Below, one piece after another: positions 34,480 to 43,299 of a stretch of DNA of 64,000 nt (positions are counted from its first letter, which is position 1; the number at the start of each line of letters is the position of its first letter). The stretch spans positions 3,641,187-3,705,186 of the forward strand of contig NZ_LN831776.1 of NCBI RefSeq assembly GCF_000981585.1, read 5' to 3'. The position numbers and the translations under genes were made by a program. The DNA comes from Paenibacillus riograndensis SBR5 (lineage in GTDB: Bacteria; Bacillota; Bacilli; Paenibacillales; Paenibacillaceae). The notes beneath the pieces were generated by a model. It was not told the DNA's origin, made no database searches, and saw nothing but the letters and a program-made list of their open reading frames with translations.

Positions 34480-35472
34480 ATGGCAACGATCAAGGATGTG
34501 GCCAAGCTGGCAGGGGTAGCTTTGTCAACCGCATCATACGCAATGAGCGGCGACAGCAAGGTGAGCGCCAAGACAAGAGAAAAAGTGCTTGAGGCCGCAA
34601 GGCAGCTGAATTATCAGAAAAATGGCTTTGCCATGGATTTGAAAAGAAGCCGCACGAACACGATTGCCCTCATATTGACGGATTTATCCGGGCCGTATTA
34701 TTCAGAACTTATCCGCAGCATTCAGGATGTGGCTTTATCCAATTCCTATGATCTTATAGCCTGCAGCTCTATGGGAGGGAAAGACTCTACGGCAGTAAGG
34801 TTTCTTCTGGAAAAAAGAGTGGATGGAGCTATAGTGCTGGCTCATAATATTACCGATGAAATTCTTCAGGCTGCCGGAAGCTCAAGGTTTCCGATTGTGG
34901 TGATGGACAGGCTGATTGCCGGTGAAGGACTGATCAATGTTGTGGTCGACGGAGAACTGGGAGGCTATAGTGCTACCCGTTATCTGATCGATAAAGGTCA
35001 TCAGCATATCGCCTATATCAGCGGCCCGGCCAATTCCTATGACAATGCGCTGCGGTATAAGGGATTTATGCGTGCGATGCACGAAGCCGGGCTTGAGGAG
35101 AAAGCCAAGTGGAAGCTGAACGGCGGGTTTATCCGTGAAGGCGGATATAAGTCCACTAAGATGATGCTGATGCAGGGGGAACTGCCTTCAGCCATCTTTT
35201 ACGCGAATGATGAAATGGCAGTGGGAGGAATGAAAGCTCTGGAGGAAGGCGGAATTTCCGTGCCGGAGGATATTTCGGTGATCGGTTTTGACGATATCCA
35301 GTTGGCTGAATACATCCAGCCCCCGCTGACCACGATCCGGCAGCCGATGTACGAATCCGGTTCTCTGGCCAGCCATCTGCTGTTTCAAATGCTGAACGGA
35401 GATACCGTGAACGATTTCTATAAGCTTAAGATTGAACTGGTGGAACGCCAATCCGTCCTGCCTCAGAAGTAA
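34480..35472 (+). CDS. LacI-family transcriptional repressor of the sugar locus
   Basis: A 330-residue regulator. Residues 1-50 are the LacI helix-turn-helix and hinge (ATIKDVAKLAGVALSTASYAMSG, then TREKVLEAARQLNY). The rest is a periplasmic-binding-protein-like sensor domain, with ALILTDLSGPYYSELIRSI and DISVIGFDDIQLAEYIQPPLTTI. ATG 34480 follows AAGGA. Its position inside the operon and the ATCGAAACGTTTCGAT-type sites before the binding-protein gene and before the GH3 gene make it the likely local repressor. The inducer is probably a short beta-glucan. Confidence 0.88.
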   Translation: MATIKDVAKLAGVALSTASYAMSGDSKVSAKTREKVLEAARQLNYQKNGFAMDLKRSRTNTIALILTDLSGPYYSELIRSIQDVALSNSYDLIACSSMGGKDSTAVRFLLEKRVDGAIVLAHNITDEILQAAGSSRFPIVVMDRLIAGEGLINVVVDGELGGYSATRYLIDKGHQHIAYISGPANSYDNALRYKGFMRAMHEAGLEEKAKWKLNGGFIREGGYKSTKMMLMQGELPSAIFYANDEMAVGGMKALEEGGISVPEDISVIGFDDIQLAEYIQPPLTTIRQPMYESGSLASHLLFQMLNGDTVNDFYKLKIELVERQSVLPQK

Positions 35473-35515
35473 TATTGCCAGGTTTCCCGCTAAAAGCGGC
35501 GGGTTATCGAAACAA

Positions 35516-35531
35516 AGTGAAACGTTTATGA
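35516..35531. promoter_or_regulatory. LacI-type operator O3 (degenerate)
   Basis: AGTGAAACGTTTATGA keeps the GAAACGTTT core of the O2 site. It lies 100 bp before the GH3 start. Confidence 0.45.
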
Positions 35532-35582
35532 TTTATTCCGATGATGTAAGATATGAGGCCATATTATAAAAGAGATATAGAA

Positions 35583-35598
35583 AGAGAAACGTTTCGTT
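35583..35598. promoter_or_regulatory. LacI-type operator O4
   Basis: AGAGAAACGTTTCGTT matches O2 at 12 of 16 positions around the GAAACGTTTC palindrome. It sits 20 bp before the GH3 start, just downstream of an AT-rich -10-like TATAAA (35565-35570). The GH3-GH94 pair therefore probably has its own repressible promoter. Confidence 0.6.
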
Positions 35599-35617
35599 TC
35601 ATTGGAGGGGGAAACCC

Positions 35618-37783
35618 ATGACTGAACATCTGTACCATAAATATGTGAAACATATGACCCTCGAAGAGAAAATCGCCCAGCTGCTGCAGCTGGCTGCCCC
35701 TTTTTATGATGAACCGGGGGATGAATCGGAGATTACGGGACCCATGGAAGAGCTGGGCATCAAGTATGACACCAAACGTGCAGTTGGCTCTGTACTGGGT
35801 ATCGCGGGCGCCAAGAAAATGATGGCTGTGCAGAAAGAACATCTGGCCGGCAGCAGACTCGGTATTCCGCTGCTGTTCATGGCCGATATTGTGCATGGCT
35901 TCAAAACGATTTTTCCGATTCCGCTGGCGATTGGCTGCTCATGGGACCCTGAGCTCGCAGAACAAAGCGCCGGGATTGCAGCACGTGAGTCAGCGGTATC
36001 CGGGCTTCATGTGACCTTTGCCCCGATGGTTGATCTGGTCCGCGATGCCCGCTGGGGCCGTGTGATGGAATCCACCGGCGAAGATCCCTATTTGAATGCT
36101 GTGTTTGCGAAGGCGTTTGTCCAAGGGTTCCAGGGGGATAATCTTAAGGATGATGTATCCCGTGTAGCGGCCTGTGTGAAACACTTTGCGGCGTATGGAC
36201 TGGTCGAAGGCGGCCGTGAGTACAATACGGTTGATCTCTCGGAGCGCCAGCTGCGGGAATATTATTTGCCCGCATACAAGGCAGCGGTCGACGCAGGCGT
36301 TGAAATGGTAATGACCTCCTTTAATACCGTGAATGGCATTCCGGCTACCGGCAACCGCAGCCTAATGCGCGGCTTGCTGCGTGATGAATGGGGCTTCGAC
36401 GGTGTCGTGATCTCCGACTGGGCAGCGATCAAGGAAATCATTGCCCATGGTGCAGCGGAAGATGAAAAAGAAGCGGCCTTCAAAGCGATATCCAGCGGTG
36501 TCGACATTGATATGATGACCACCAGCTATGTGAACCATTTGCCTGAGCTTGTGGCGGAGGGGCTGGTGGATGAAGCGCTGATCGATGAAGCTGTGCTGCG
36601 GATTCTGGTGCTGAAAGAAAAGCTGGGCTTGTTCGAGAATCCGATGCGCGGGGCAGACCCTGAGCTGGAGCAGCAAATTGTGTACAGCCAAGAACACCGG
36701 AAAGTCGCTCAGAGACTGGCTGAGAAATCAAGCGTACTGCTCAAGAATGACGGAGTTCTGCCGCTTCAGGCCGGGCAGCGGGTAGCATTGATTGGCCCGT
36801 TCGCTGCGAGCGGCGATATTCTCGGCTGGTGGTCCTGGCAGGGTTCCCAAGAAACTGCGGTGCAGCTTGGCGAATCCATGCAAAAGGTCAGCGGTGATCC
36901 CGGTCATGTGCTGATTTCTGAAGGCTGCAGCATTGACACGATTACTGAAGCAGGACTGGCAGAGGCAGTTAAGGCTGCTGCGGCTGCTGATATCATTGTG
37001 CTGGCGCTGGGTGAATCATCCGAAATGAGCGGAGAAGGCGGCAGCCGCAGTGATATCCGGCTCCCGGAAGCGCAGCTTGAGCTGGTCCGTGAGATGAAGA
37101 AACTTGGAAAGCCGGTTGTGGCCGTTCTGTTCAACGGGCGTCCGCTGGATCTGCACGGTGTCTATGATGTGGCGGACGCGGTGCTGGAGGCCTGGTTCCC
37201 GGGAAGTGAAGGCGGGGCGGCGCTGGCGGATATTTTATATGGCAAGGTGAATCCATCCGGACGTCTGTCTATGTCTTTCCCTTATTCAGCAGGTCAGATT
37301 CCTGTGTACTACAATGCTTACAATACAGGCCGGCCTAAACCTGTTGAACACACGGACAACCGCTATATTTCACAATATATCGATATTCCCAATGAACCGC
37401 TGCTGCCCTTCGGTTTTGGCTTAAGCTATACAACCTTTGCCTTTGAAGGCTTCTCCCTGTCTTCAGACTGTTTGTCAGCGGACCGTCCGCTTGAAGCCAG
37501 AGTAACCGTAACGAATACCGGAAGCATGGCGGGAACCGAGACTGTACAGCTATACATCCGCGATATGTCCGGCGAAACCGTACGCCCGGTCAAGGAGCTT
37601 AAGGACTTCAGACAGGTGCAGCTGCTCCCCGGAGAGAGCAGGGACGTTGTCTTCCAAATTGAAGAGTCCCTGCTCCGCTATCACCACAGTGATCTGACAT
37701 TCAGCAGTGATCCCGGTATGTTCACAGTATATGTCGGTGCCAATAGCCGCGACACCCAGTCAGCCACTTTCCGCTTAATATAA
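35618..37783 (+). CDS. GH3 beta-glucosidase
   Basis: A 721-residue, apparently cytoplasmic GH3 enzyme without signal peptide. It has the (alpha/beta)8 domain, an alpha/beta sandwich and a C-terminal fibronectin III-like domain (from about residue 625). The nucleophile is Asp267 in VVISDWAAI. Substrate-binding motifs VKHFAAYG and MTSFNTVNG are present. It is the BglX-type length. Next to a GH94 phosphorylase it probably hydrolyses the disaccharide left after phosphorolysis (sophorose, if the substrate is beta-1,2-glucan). The start follows TTGGAGGGGG. Confidence 0.9.
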   Translation: MTEHLYHKYVKHMTLEEKIAQLLQLAAPFYDEPGDESEITGPMEELGIKYDTKRAVGSVLGIAGAKKMMAVQKEHLAGSRLGIPLLFMADIVHGFKTIFPIPLAIGCSWDPELAEQSAGIAARESAVSGLHVTFAPMVDLVRDARWGRVMESTGEDPYLNAVFAKAFVQGFQGDNLKDDVSRVAACVKHFAAYGLVEGGREYNTVDLSERQLREYYLPAYKAAVDAGVEMVMTSFNTVNGIPATGNRSLMRGLLRDEWGFDGVVISDWAAIKEIIAHGAAEDEKEAAFKAISSGVDIDMMTTSYVNHLPELVAEGLVDEALIDEAVLRILVLKEKLGLFENPMRGADPELEQQIVYSQEHRKVAQRLAEKSSVLLKNDGVLPLQAGQRVALIGPFAASGDILGWWSWQGSQETAVQLGESMQKVSGDPGHVLISEGCSIDTITEAGLAEAVKAAAAADIIVLALGESSEMSGEGGSRSDIRLPEAQLELVREMKKLGKPVVAVLFNGRPLDLHGVYDVADAVLEAWFPGSEGGAALADILYGKVNPSGRLSMSFPYSAGQIPVYYNAYNTGRPKPVEHTDNRYISQYIDIPNEPLLPFGFGLSYTTFAFEGFSLSSDCLSADRPLEARVTVTNTGSMAGTETVQLYIRDMSGETVRPVKELKDFRQVQLLPGESRDVVFQIEESLLRYHHSDLTFSSDPGMFTVYVGANSRDTQSATFRLI

Positions 37784-37793
37784 TAACCGTGAC

Positions 37794-38048
37794 ATAGAGT
37801 GAACTTGAAAAACTAACAAAGGGGAAAAGGGATGGAGGGGAAGTTTGGAACTGTAGGAGCGAATGCGTCCGCCTAAAAGCTTTCCGTAGGAAAGCTCGCT
37901 ATCTTCAGCATAGACAGTCTGCGGATTTCCACCGCAAATAGCGGTAACAATCAAGAAATCTGTAGATGGGCAGCGGCCGGAAGTCCAAACATTCTCCGTA
38001 GTCCCGACGAAGTCCCTAATGTTAATATCTTAAGTTCACTCTATATAG
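37794..38048. mobile_element. MITE-like repeat B, copy 2 (between GH3 and GH94 genes)
   Basis: A 255-bp element with inverted ends: left ATAGAGTGAACTTGA (37794-37808) and right 38030-38044, 14 of 15 paired; the right end continues CTATATAG. It is colinear with 18675-18893 but carries about 40 bp extra, including AGCTTTCC/GGAAAGCT. It is noncoding. It sits inside the 331-bp gap between two genes expected to be co-transcribed. Confidence 0.8.
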
Positions 38049-38114
38049 ATAGGACTGTGAACTTCAAATATAACAGCGGACTATTACCGCAGCAGATAAG
38101 GAAGTGAATAGAAA

Positions 38115-41100
38115 TTGACAACTGCACCAAGTACCAAGCTGTCGATTCAAAAGGGAGATTTAACTTTTACATTTTTGGAGAGCGGTGACCTGTACCAGGC
38201 TTTCGGCGGCAAAATGATGATCAACCAGCTGTTGTCCAGCAGCGTGGACGGAGCGCCGGGCAATCTGTATGCAAGGCTTCATCTGTCCGGTGGAATCCAG
38301 GCGTTTCCGCTGCTCGGCGTGAAATCTGCCAGCAGGTTCCGCCAGGACGGCGAACGCCTGCTGTGGCAGGGGGAGATCGCAGCGGATCAGGCTGGTACAG
38401 TCCTGGACAAAACGATCCGTTATCAGGTTGTTTTTTCAATGGCGGATAACGGGGTATGGTTCTGGGATGTCACCATCGACGGGGCCGGAGTGCCTCTGGA
38501 TGTGATCTATACCCAGGATGTAGGGATAGCTTCCCCCGGCGCTGTTACCAGCAATGAGGCTTATCTGTCCCAATATATTGACCATACCGTTTTTGAGGAT
38601 ACAGCAAAAGGCTATGTGGTGTGCTCGCGCCAGAACCAGCCGCAGGACGGGAAGTTTCCGTATCTTCAGCAGGGACTGCTGAACGGCGCTGCGGGATTTT
38701 CCACCGATGGCTTCCAGTTTTTCGGCCTATCCTACAAAGAGAGCAATGAGCCGGAAGCTTTGTCCCGGGCCAAGCTTGCAAATGAAGTGTACCAGTATGA
38801 ATTTGCCTTCACCGCGCTGCAGTCTCCGCAGGTCCAGCTGGATGGGCAGGCCCGGTTCACATTCTACGGACTGTTCCGGGAGGATCACCCGTCTGCAATT
38901 ACGGAATTGGAGTATGCAGCGTCTGTACAGGAGGCTTGGCAGCAAGTCCAGTCCTTCGGCAGCATCTCTGCTGAGGGGGAATGGCTGAGCCCTGTGTCCG
39001 TAAATTCCCGGATCGGTGCTCCGCTGCAGACCCTGCCTCTGACCGAAGCTGAGCTGGATGCACTGTTCCCGCATAAGTTCCAGGAGGAACGGGCAGGCGG
39101 CAAGCTGCTGGCCTTCTTCACCGAAGGTTATGAGCATGTGGTGCTCAAAGATAAAGAGCTGCTTGTGGAGCGTCCGCACGGCCATATTCTGATGAGCGGG
39201 GATAATGCCCGTTTGAACCCAGAAGTTATTACGACAACCTCCTATATGTATGGTATCTTCAATTCACAAGTGGTTATCGGCAATACAAACTTCAATAAAA
39301 TGATGTCCAATGCCCGCAGTGCATTGAATATTTTCAAAACTTCGGGACAGCGCATTTATGTATATACAGATGATCAATATCATCTGCTGACCATGCCTTC
39401 CCTGTACGAGATCGGCTTCAATTATGTACGCTGGTATTACAAAACGGCCTCGGACACCCTGGTAATTACCAATTACACTACCATGGATGAGCCGGAGATC
39501 AGACTGCATGTCCGTTCTGCCGGCAACATCGCTTACCGCTTCCTGGTCACGAACCAGATTACCATGAATGTAGCGGAATATGAGGTTCCTTATGAAGTGT
39601 CACAAGATGCGGCGGAGGGAACATTGACCTTCCGCGCGGCGAAGTCGGGAACAAGTGCGGAAGTCTACCCTGAACTGGCCTACCGGATGCATCTGAACGG
39701 TGCAGTTTACCGGCTGGGCGATGAGTCCATCCTGGTGGATGGTCCCGCTCAGGGCAGCGCATCGCTCGTGGTTATGGAGCTGGAGGCGAGCAAGGAATGG
39801 ACTCTGACTCTGCAGGGGATGCTGGAGGGCAAAGAACGTACGCTTAACCCGGTTTCTTTTGAAACAGAGGCTGCGCGGTACCGCGAATTTTTGGCCGGAG
39901 TGATGAATGGCTTCAAGCTGACGCAGTCCGGCGGCGGAGAAGGCGAGCTGTTCAAGGTGAACGCGCTGGCCTGGTGGTATACCCATAACATGCTGGTTCA
40001 CTATTCAGTGCCTCATGGTCTGGAACAGTACGGCGGTGCTGCCTGGGGAACCCGCGATGTCTGCCAGGGTCCTGTGGAATACTTCCTGGCCACCCACAAA
40101 TATGAGCAGGTGCGGGAAATCCTGCTGACGGTATTTGCCCATCAGTATGAGGATGACGGCAGCTGGCCGCAATGGTTCATGTTTGACAAGTATACGCACA
40201 TCCAGCAGGAGGAGAGCCACGGGGATATCATCGTCTGGCCGCTGAAAGTGCTGGGCGACTATCTGCGGGCGACCCAAGATTACGCCGTTCTGGAGGTGCT
40301 GCTTCCGTATACGCGCAAGCACAGCTTCGATTTTACGGAACAGACCGCTTCGCTGCGTGAACATGCGCTCAAGGAACTGAATTATATCAAAACTAACTTC
40401 CTGCATGATACCTATCTGTCTTCCTACGGCGACGGGGACTGGGACGATACGCTGCAGCCGGCCAATGCCCAGCTTAAGCAGTACATGGTCAGCAGCTGGA
40501 CAGTTGCCTTGACGTATCAGACTGTGCTAGGGCTGTCAAATGTTCTGGAGAATGTAGACGCCGCATGGTCTGGAGAGCTGCGTCAGCTGGCGGAAGGAAT
40601 CAAGGGAGACTTCAACCGCTATATGCTGGGTACGGATGTAATTCCCGGCTTCCTGTATTTCGAAGATCCGGCTGATGCCAAGCTGCTGCTGCATCCTGAA
40701 GATAAGGAGACCGGCATCCAGTACCGCCTGCTGCCGATGACCCGCAGCATGATTGGCGAGCTGCTGACACCGGAACAGATGGAAGAGCACTATAAGCTGA
40801 TTCAGGAGCAGTTCCTCTGTCCGGACGGTGTGCGTCTGATGAATCACCCGGCACAGTATGCCGGAGGTGTCAGCCTGCACTTCAAACGTGCGGAACAGGC
40901 GGCGAATTTCGGCCGTGAGATTGGTCTGCAATATGTGCATGCCCATATCCGCTTTGTAGAGGCGATGGCCAAGACGGGCAAACGGGATCAGGTATGGAAA
41001 GGGCTGGCCGTCATTAACCCGATCGGCATCCGTGATGCGGTGCCGAATGCGGAACTGCGGCAGAGCAATGCCTATTTCAGCAGCTCGGACGGTAAATTCG

Positions 41101-41501
41101 CCAACCGCTATGAGGCGCAGGAGCGCTTTGCCGGGCTGCATGACGGTTCCGTTCCGGTCAAAGGCGGCTGGAGAATTTATTCCAGCGGTCCGGGGATCTA
41201 CATGAACCAGCTGATCTCGAATGTGCTGGGCATCCGCGAGGACGGCGGGGATCTGATTATCGATCCGGTATTGCCGGACGAACTGGACGGTACCCGTCTG
41301 GACTTCGATTACGCCGGTGCGCCTGCGGCGTTTGTCTACCATTGCTCCCAAGGCGTCCTTAGCCACGTCAAGGTGAACGGCCAGGAGGTTCAGGCGGAAC
41401 GGCTGAACAATCCGTACCGCTTGGGCGGACTGCGGATCAAGCGGGCTGACTTTGACCGGCTGCGCAGCGCAGAGGGCACGGTTGTAGACATTTATATGTA
41501 A
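38115..41501 (+). CDS. GH94 glycoside phosphorylase, probable 1,2-beta-oligoglucan phosphorylase
   Basis: A 1128-residue GH94 enzyme, much longer than the roughly 800 residues of cellobiose phosphorylases but matching the roughly 1100-residue 1,2-beta-oligoglucan (sophorooligosaccharide) phosphorylases. Two N-terminal beta-sandwich regions precede an (alpha/alpha)6 barrel. The barrel holds GAAWGTRDVCQGP near residue 645, and the catalytic-acid motif GDGDWDD near 773-778. It uses phosphate to release alpha-glucose 1-phosphate from the non-reducing end. The set with GH3, a LacI regulator and a CUT1 importer matches the locus I recall for Listeria innocua Lin1839-1843. It starts at TTG 38115 after AAGGAAG and ends at a long terminator. 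Confidence 0.85.
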   Translation: MTTAPSTKLSIQKGDLTFTFLESGDLYQAFGGKMMINQLLSSSVDGAPGNLYARLHLSGGIQAFPLLGVKSASRFRQDGERLLWQGEIAADQAGTVLDKTIRYQVVFSMADNGVWFWDVTIDGAGVPLDVIYTQDVGIASPGAVTSNEAYLSQYIDHTVFEDTAKGYVVCSRQNQPQDGKFPYLQQGLLNGAAGFSTDGFQFFGLSYKESNEPEALSRAKLANEVYQYEFAFTALQSPQVQLDGQARFTFYGLFREDHPSAITELEYAASVQEAWQQVQSFGSISAEGEWLSPVSVNSRIGAPLQTLPLTEAELDALFPHKFQEERAGGKLLAFFTEGYEHVVLKDKELLVERPHGHILMSGDNARLNPEVITTTSYMYGIFNSQVVIGNTNFNKMMSNARSALNIFKTSGQRIYVYTDDQYHLLTMPSLYEIGFNYVRWYYKTASDTLVITNYTTMDEPEIRLHVRSAGNIAYRFLVTNQITMNVAEYEVPYEVSQDAAEGTLTFRAAKSGTSAEVYPELAYRMHLNGAVYRLGDESILVDGPAQGSASLVVMELEASKEWTLTLQGMLEGKERTLNPVSFETEAARYREFLAGVMNGFKLTQSGGGEGELFKVNALAWWYTHNMLVHYSVPHGLEQYGGAAWGTRDVCQGPVEYFLATHKYEQVREILLTVFAHQYEDDGSWPQWFMFDKYTHIQQEESHGDIIVWPLKVLGDYLRATQDYAVLEVLLPYTRKHSFDFTEQTASLREHALKELNYIKTNFLHDTYLSSYGDGDWDDTLQPANAQLKQYMVSSWTVALTYQTVLGLSNVLENVDAAWSGELRQLAEGIKGDFNRYMLGTDVIPGFLYFEDPADAKLLLHPEDKETGIQYRLLPMTRSMIGELLTPEQMEEHYKLIQEQFLCPDGVRLMNHPAQYAGGVSLHFKRAEQAANFGREIGLQYVHAHIRFVEAMAKTGKRDQVWKGLAVINPIGIRDAVPNAELRQSNAYFSSSDGKFANRYEAQERFAGLHDGSVPVKGGWRIYSSGPGIYMNQLISNVLGIREDGGDLIIDPVLPDELDGTRLDFDYAGAPAAFVYHCSQGVLSHVKVNGQEVQAERLNNPYRLGGLRIKRADFDRLRSAEGTVVDIYM

Positions 41502-41529
41502 GCTTAGATAAACTACAAGCACCGCAATT

Positions 41530-41599
41530 GCAAAAAAAGCGGTCAGTGATGCAGACATCCTCAGGCAGGATGCCAGGCGCTCACTGGCCGCTTTTTTGC
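41530..41599. terminator. Long bidirectional terminator after GH94
   Basis: GCAAAAAAAGCGGTCAGTGA pairs with TCACTGGCCGCTTTTTTGC around a 30-nt partly structured loop. The T-run follows on the plus strand and the A-run gives T on the minus strand. Confidence 0.9.
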
Positions 41600-41786
41600 G
41601 TCTGACTAAGAGGAACATTAACTAATGCATTGGTACCGCAGCAGATAGTCATATTTGAAATGACCTTCCTTCAGGTCAGCACTGTATTTTTGCTATAAGT
41701 AATCTGTGGTCCGTTATGATTGGCTCCCAGACTCTAACTGTATTTCATACATCTAAAAAGTCATTTTTTTGCGCTGGAACTGAGTT

Positions 41787-41867
41787 AACTGCACTCTGTA
41801 CACTAAAATAAACAGTCGTTACGTAAAAGAAGAAATTTTGTCATTTTTAATTGCACAGAGTACAGTT
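41787..41867. repeat. Imperfect long inverted repeat in an AT-rich gap
   Basis: AACTGCACTCTGTACA (41787-41802) pairs with TGCACAGAGTACAGTT (41852-41867), with two mismatches, and the AT-rich flanks extend the match. It is the only structure I see between the terminator at 41599 and the ORF at 41932. Confidence 0.5.
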
Positions 41868-41931
41868 GCTGATGCAGATATGGGTTTTCACATCCTTTTA
41901 ACTGCAGCAAATACAATTAACGGGTGTTCGT

Positions 41932-42183
41932 TCAAACAACGAATGCCAGTATCCGATTCAGCCGAACGACTTCTGCCGGAGCGATCTTCAAGGTATGCAG
42001 CTCATCGCCTGATCCGCCATAAATATAGTCCATCGACAGCAGGCGGTTATCCAACGCAGCTTTTGTGAGATCAAAGTATTGCTTGGCATCCAAGGCACTC
42101 CGGATGGGAGTCTCATGGGCAATCCGCTCGCAGTCGCAGTTGTTCTCTTGTAAAAATACGGCGAGCCCCGGCAGAGTCAGCAT
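41932..42183 (-). CDS. Short YbaK-like ORF, probably an internally deleted tRNA-editing protein
   Basis: An 83-residue ORF on the trpS strand, starting 14 bp after the trpS stop. The first ~42 residues (FLQENNCDCERIAHETPIRSALDAKQYF) look like the start of a YbaK/EbsC prolyl-tRNA-deacylase-like domain. The last ~38 (DNRLLSMDYIYGGSGDELHTLKIAPAEVVRLNRIL) look like its C-terminal end (YGGSG---TL-I-P). The ~75 residues between, with the active-site Lys region, are missing, consistent with an in-frame internal deletion. It is unlikely to have editing activity. The ribosome binding site is weak. Confidence 0.55.
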   Translation of the reverse strand: MLTLPGLAVFLQENNCDCERIAHETPIRSALDAKQYFDLTKAALDNRLLSMDYIYGGSGDELHTLKIAPAEVVRLNRILAFVV

Positions 42184-42197
42184 CAGAGGACACCACT

Positions 42198-43199
42198 TTA
42201 CATAGCTGAGGGGCTGAAATAATCGAGCTTCATCGCTTCACGGACTTCCTGCATCGTCTCTTTGGCGATCCCCTGGGCGTGCTTTGTTCCGGTGATCAGT
42301 ATTTCGTCCACGAGCTGCGGCCGCGCGGCATAATAGGCCCGGCGCTCACGCATGGGCGCAATCAGCTGCTCCAATGCCATAGTGATGCGCTCCTTACAGG
42401 CTGAGCAGCCCATAGTTCCGCGTTCACAGCCTTCGCGTATCTCGGGAAGATGTTCCGGCTGGAAGGCGCCGTGATAAGCATAAATCGGGCAAATCTCCGG
42501 GTGTCCCGGATCATTTTTATGCACACGGGCGGGGTCTGTGACCGCTCTTTTTATTTTATAGGCGATATCCTCCGCAGTAGAATCAAGTGCGATGGCATTG
42601 CCCAGACTTTTACTCATCTTCGCATTTCCGTCTGTACCTACAAGCCTTGGGGTATTGCTGATCAAAGCCTGGGGTTCTGCCAGTATAGGCTGGTACAGCT
42701 CGTTGAAACGGCGCACAATTTTGCGGGCCAGCTCCAGATGCGGCAGCTGATCGTCTCCCACAGGAATAATCGTTGCCTTGCAGAAGGTGATGTCTGCAGC
42801 CTGGCTGACCGGATACCCCAGGAACCCGTAATACAGTTCGTCCAGTCCCCGTCCTTTGGCTTCTGCCTTAATCGTAGGATTGTGGCGCAACGAATTGACG
42901 GATACGAACATCGAGAAATATATAGTCAGCTCAGCGATTTCGGGAATCATCGATTGTATAAAGATGGTGGACTTCTCCGGGTCAATCCCTGCGGATAAAT
43001 AATCAAGGGTCATTTCGCGGATGTGGCTGCGGATCAAGTCCTTTTGTTCAAAGTGGGTCGTCAGCGCCTGGACATCGGCCAGAAATACAAAGGATTCATA
43101 CTCCTCCTGTAAAAGCACCCGATTCTGCAGACTGCCGACATAATGGCCAAGGTGGAGCTTTCCGGTGACCCGGTCTCCTGTCAAAACACGTTCTGTCAT
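42198..43199 (-). CDS. trpS: Tryptophanyl-tRNA synthetase
   Basis: A 333-residue class I synthetase. ATG 43199 follows AGGAGG; a longer reading to 43280 would run into the leader. The HIGH-like motif is KLHLGHYVGS near residue 14, and the KMSKS loop is AKMSKSLGN near 193. A Cys set, C-x20-C-x6-C-x2-C (ICPIY ... EGCERGTMGCSACK), near residues 227-258 resembles the [4Fe-4S]-binding motif of the Thermotoga TrpRS, so this belongs to that synthetase branch. It charges tRNA-Trp. It is preceded by a T-box leader that should raise expression when tRNA-Trp is uncharged. Confidence 0.93.
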   Translation of the reverse strand: MTERVLTGDRVTGKLHLGHYVGSLQNRVLLQEEYESFVFLADVQALTTHFEQKDLIRSHIREMTLDYLSAGIDPEKSTIFIQSMIPEIAELTIYFSMFVSVNSLRHNPTIKAEAKGRGLDELYYGFLGYPVSQAADITFCKATIIPVGDDQLPHLELARKIVRRFNELYQPILAEPQALISNTPRLVGTDGNAKMSKSLGNAIALDSTAEDIAYKIKRAVTDPARVHKNDPGHPEICPIYAYHGAFQPEHLPEIREGCERGTMGCSACKERITMALEQLIAPMRERRAYYAARPQLVDEILITGTKHAQGIAKETMQEVREAMKLDYFSPSAM

Positions 43200-43299
43200 A
43201 AGTGAACATCCTCCTAAATTCGTTGTATGCCTTCCTGAGAAGCTTGTGAAATTGAGCTGTGAACCGCCGCCACCAACCATCCTCCATGGCCATCACCCC

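Noticed and set aside
40536..41618. A 360-codon minus-strand frame
   Set aside because: It is antisense to GH94 and begins beyond the terminator hairpin.
41838..42068. A 76-codon plus-strand frame
   Set aside because: It overlaps the YbaK-like ORF antisense and has no ribosome binding site or protein-like pattern.
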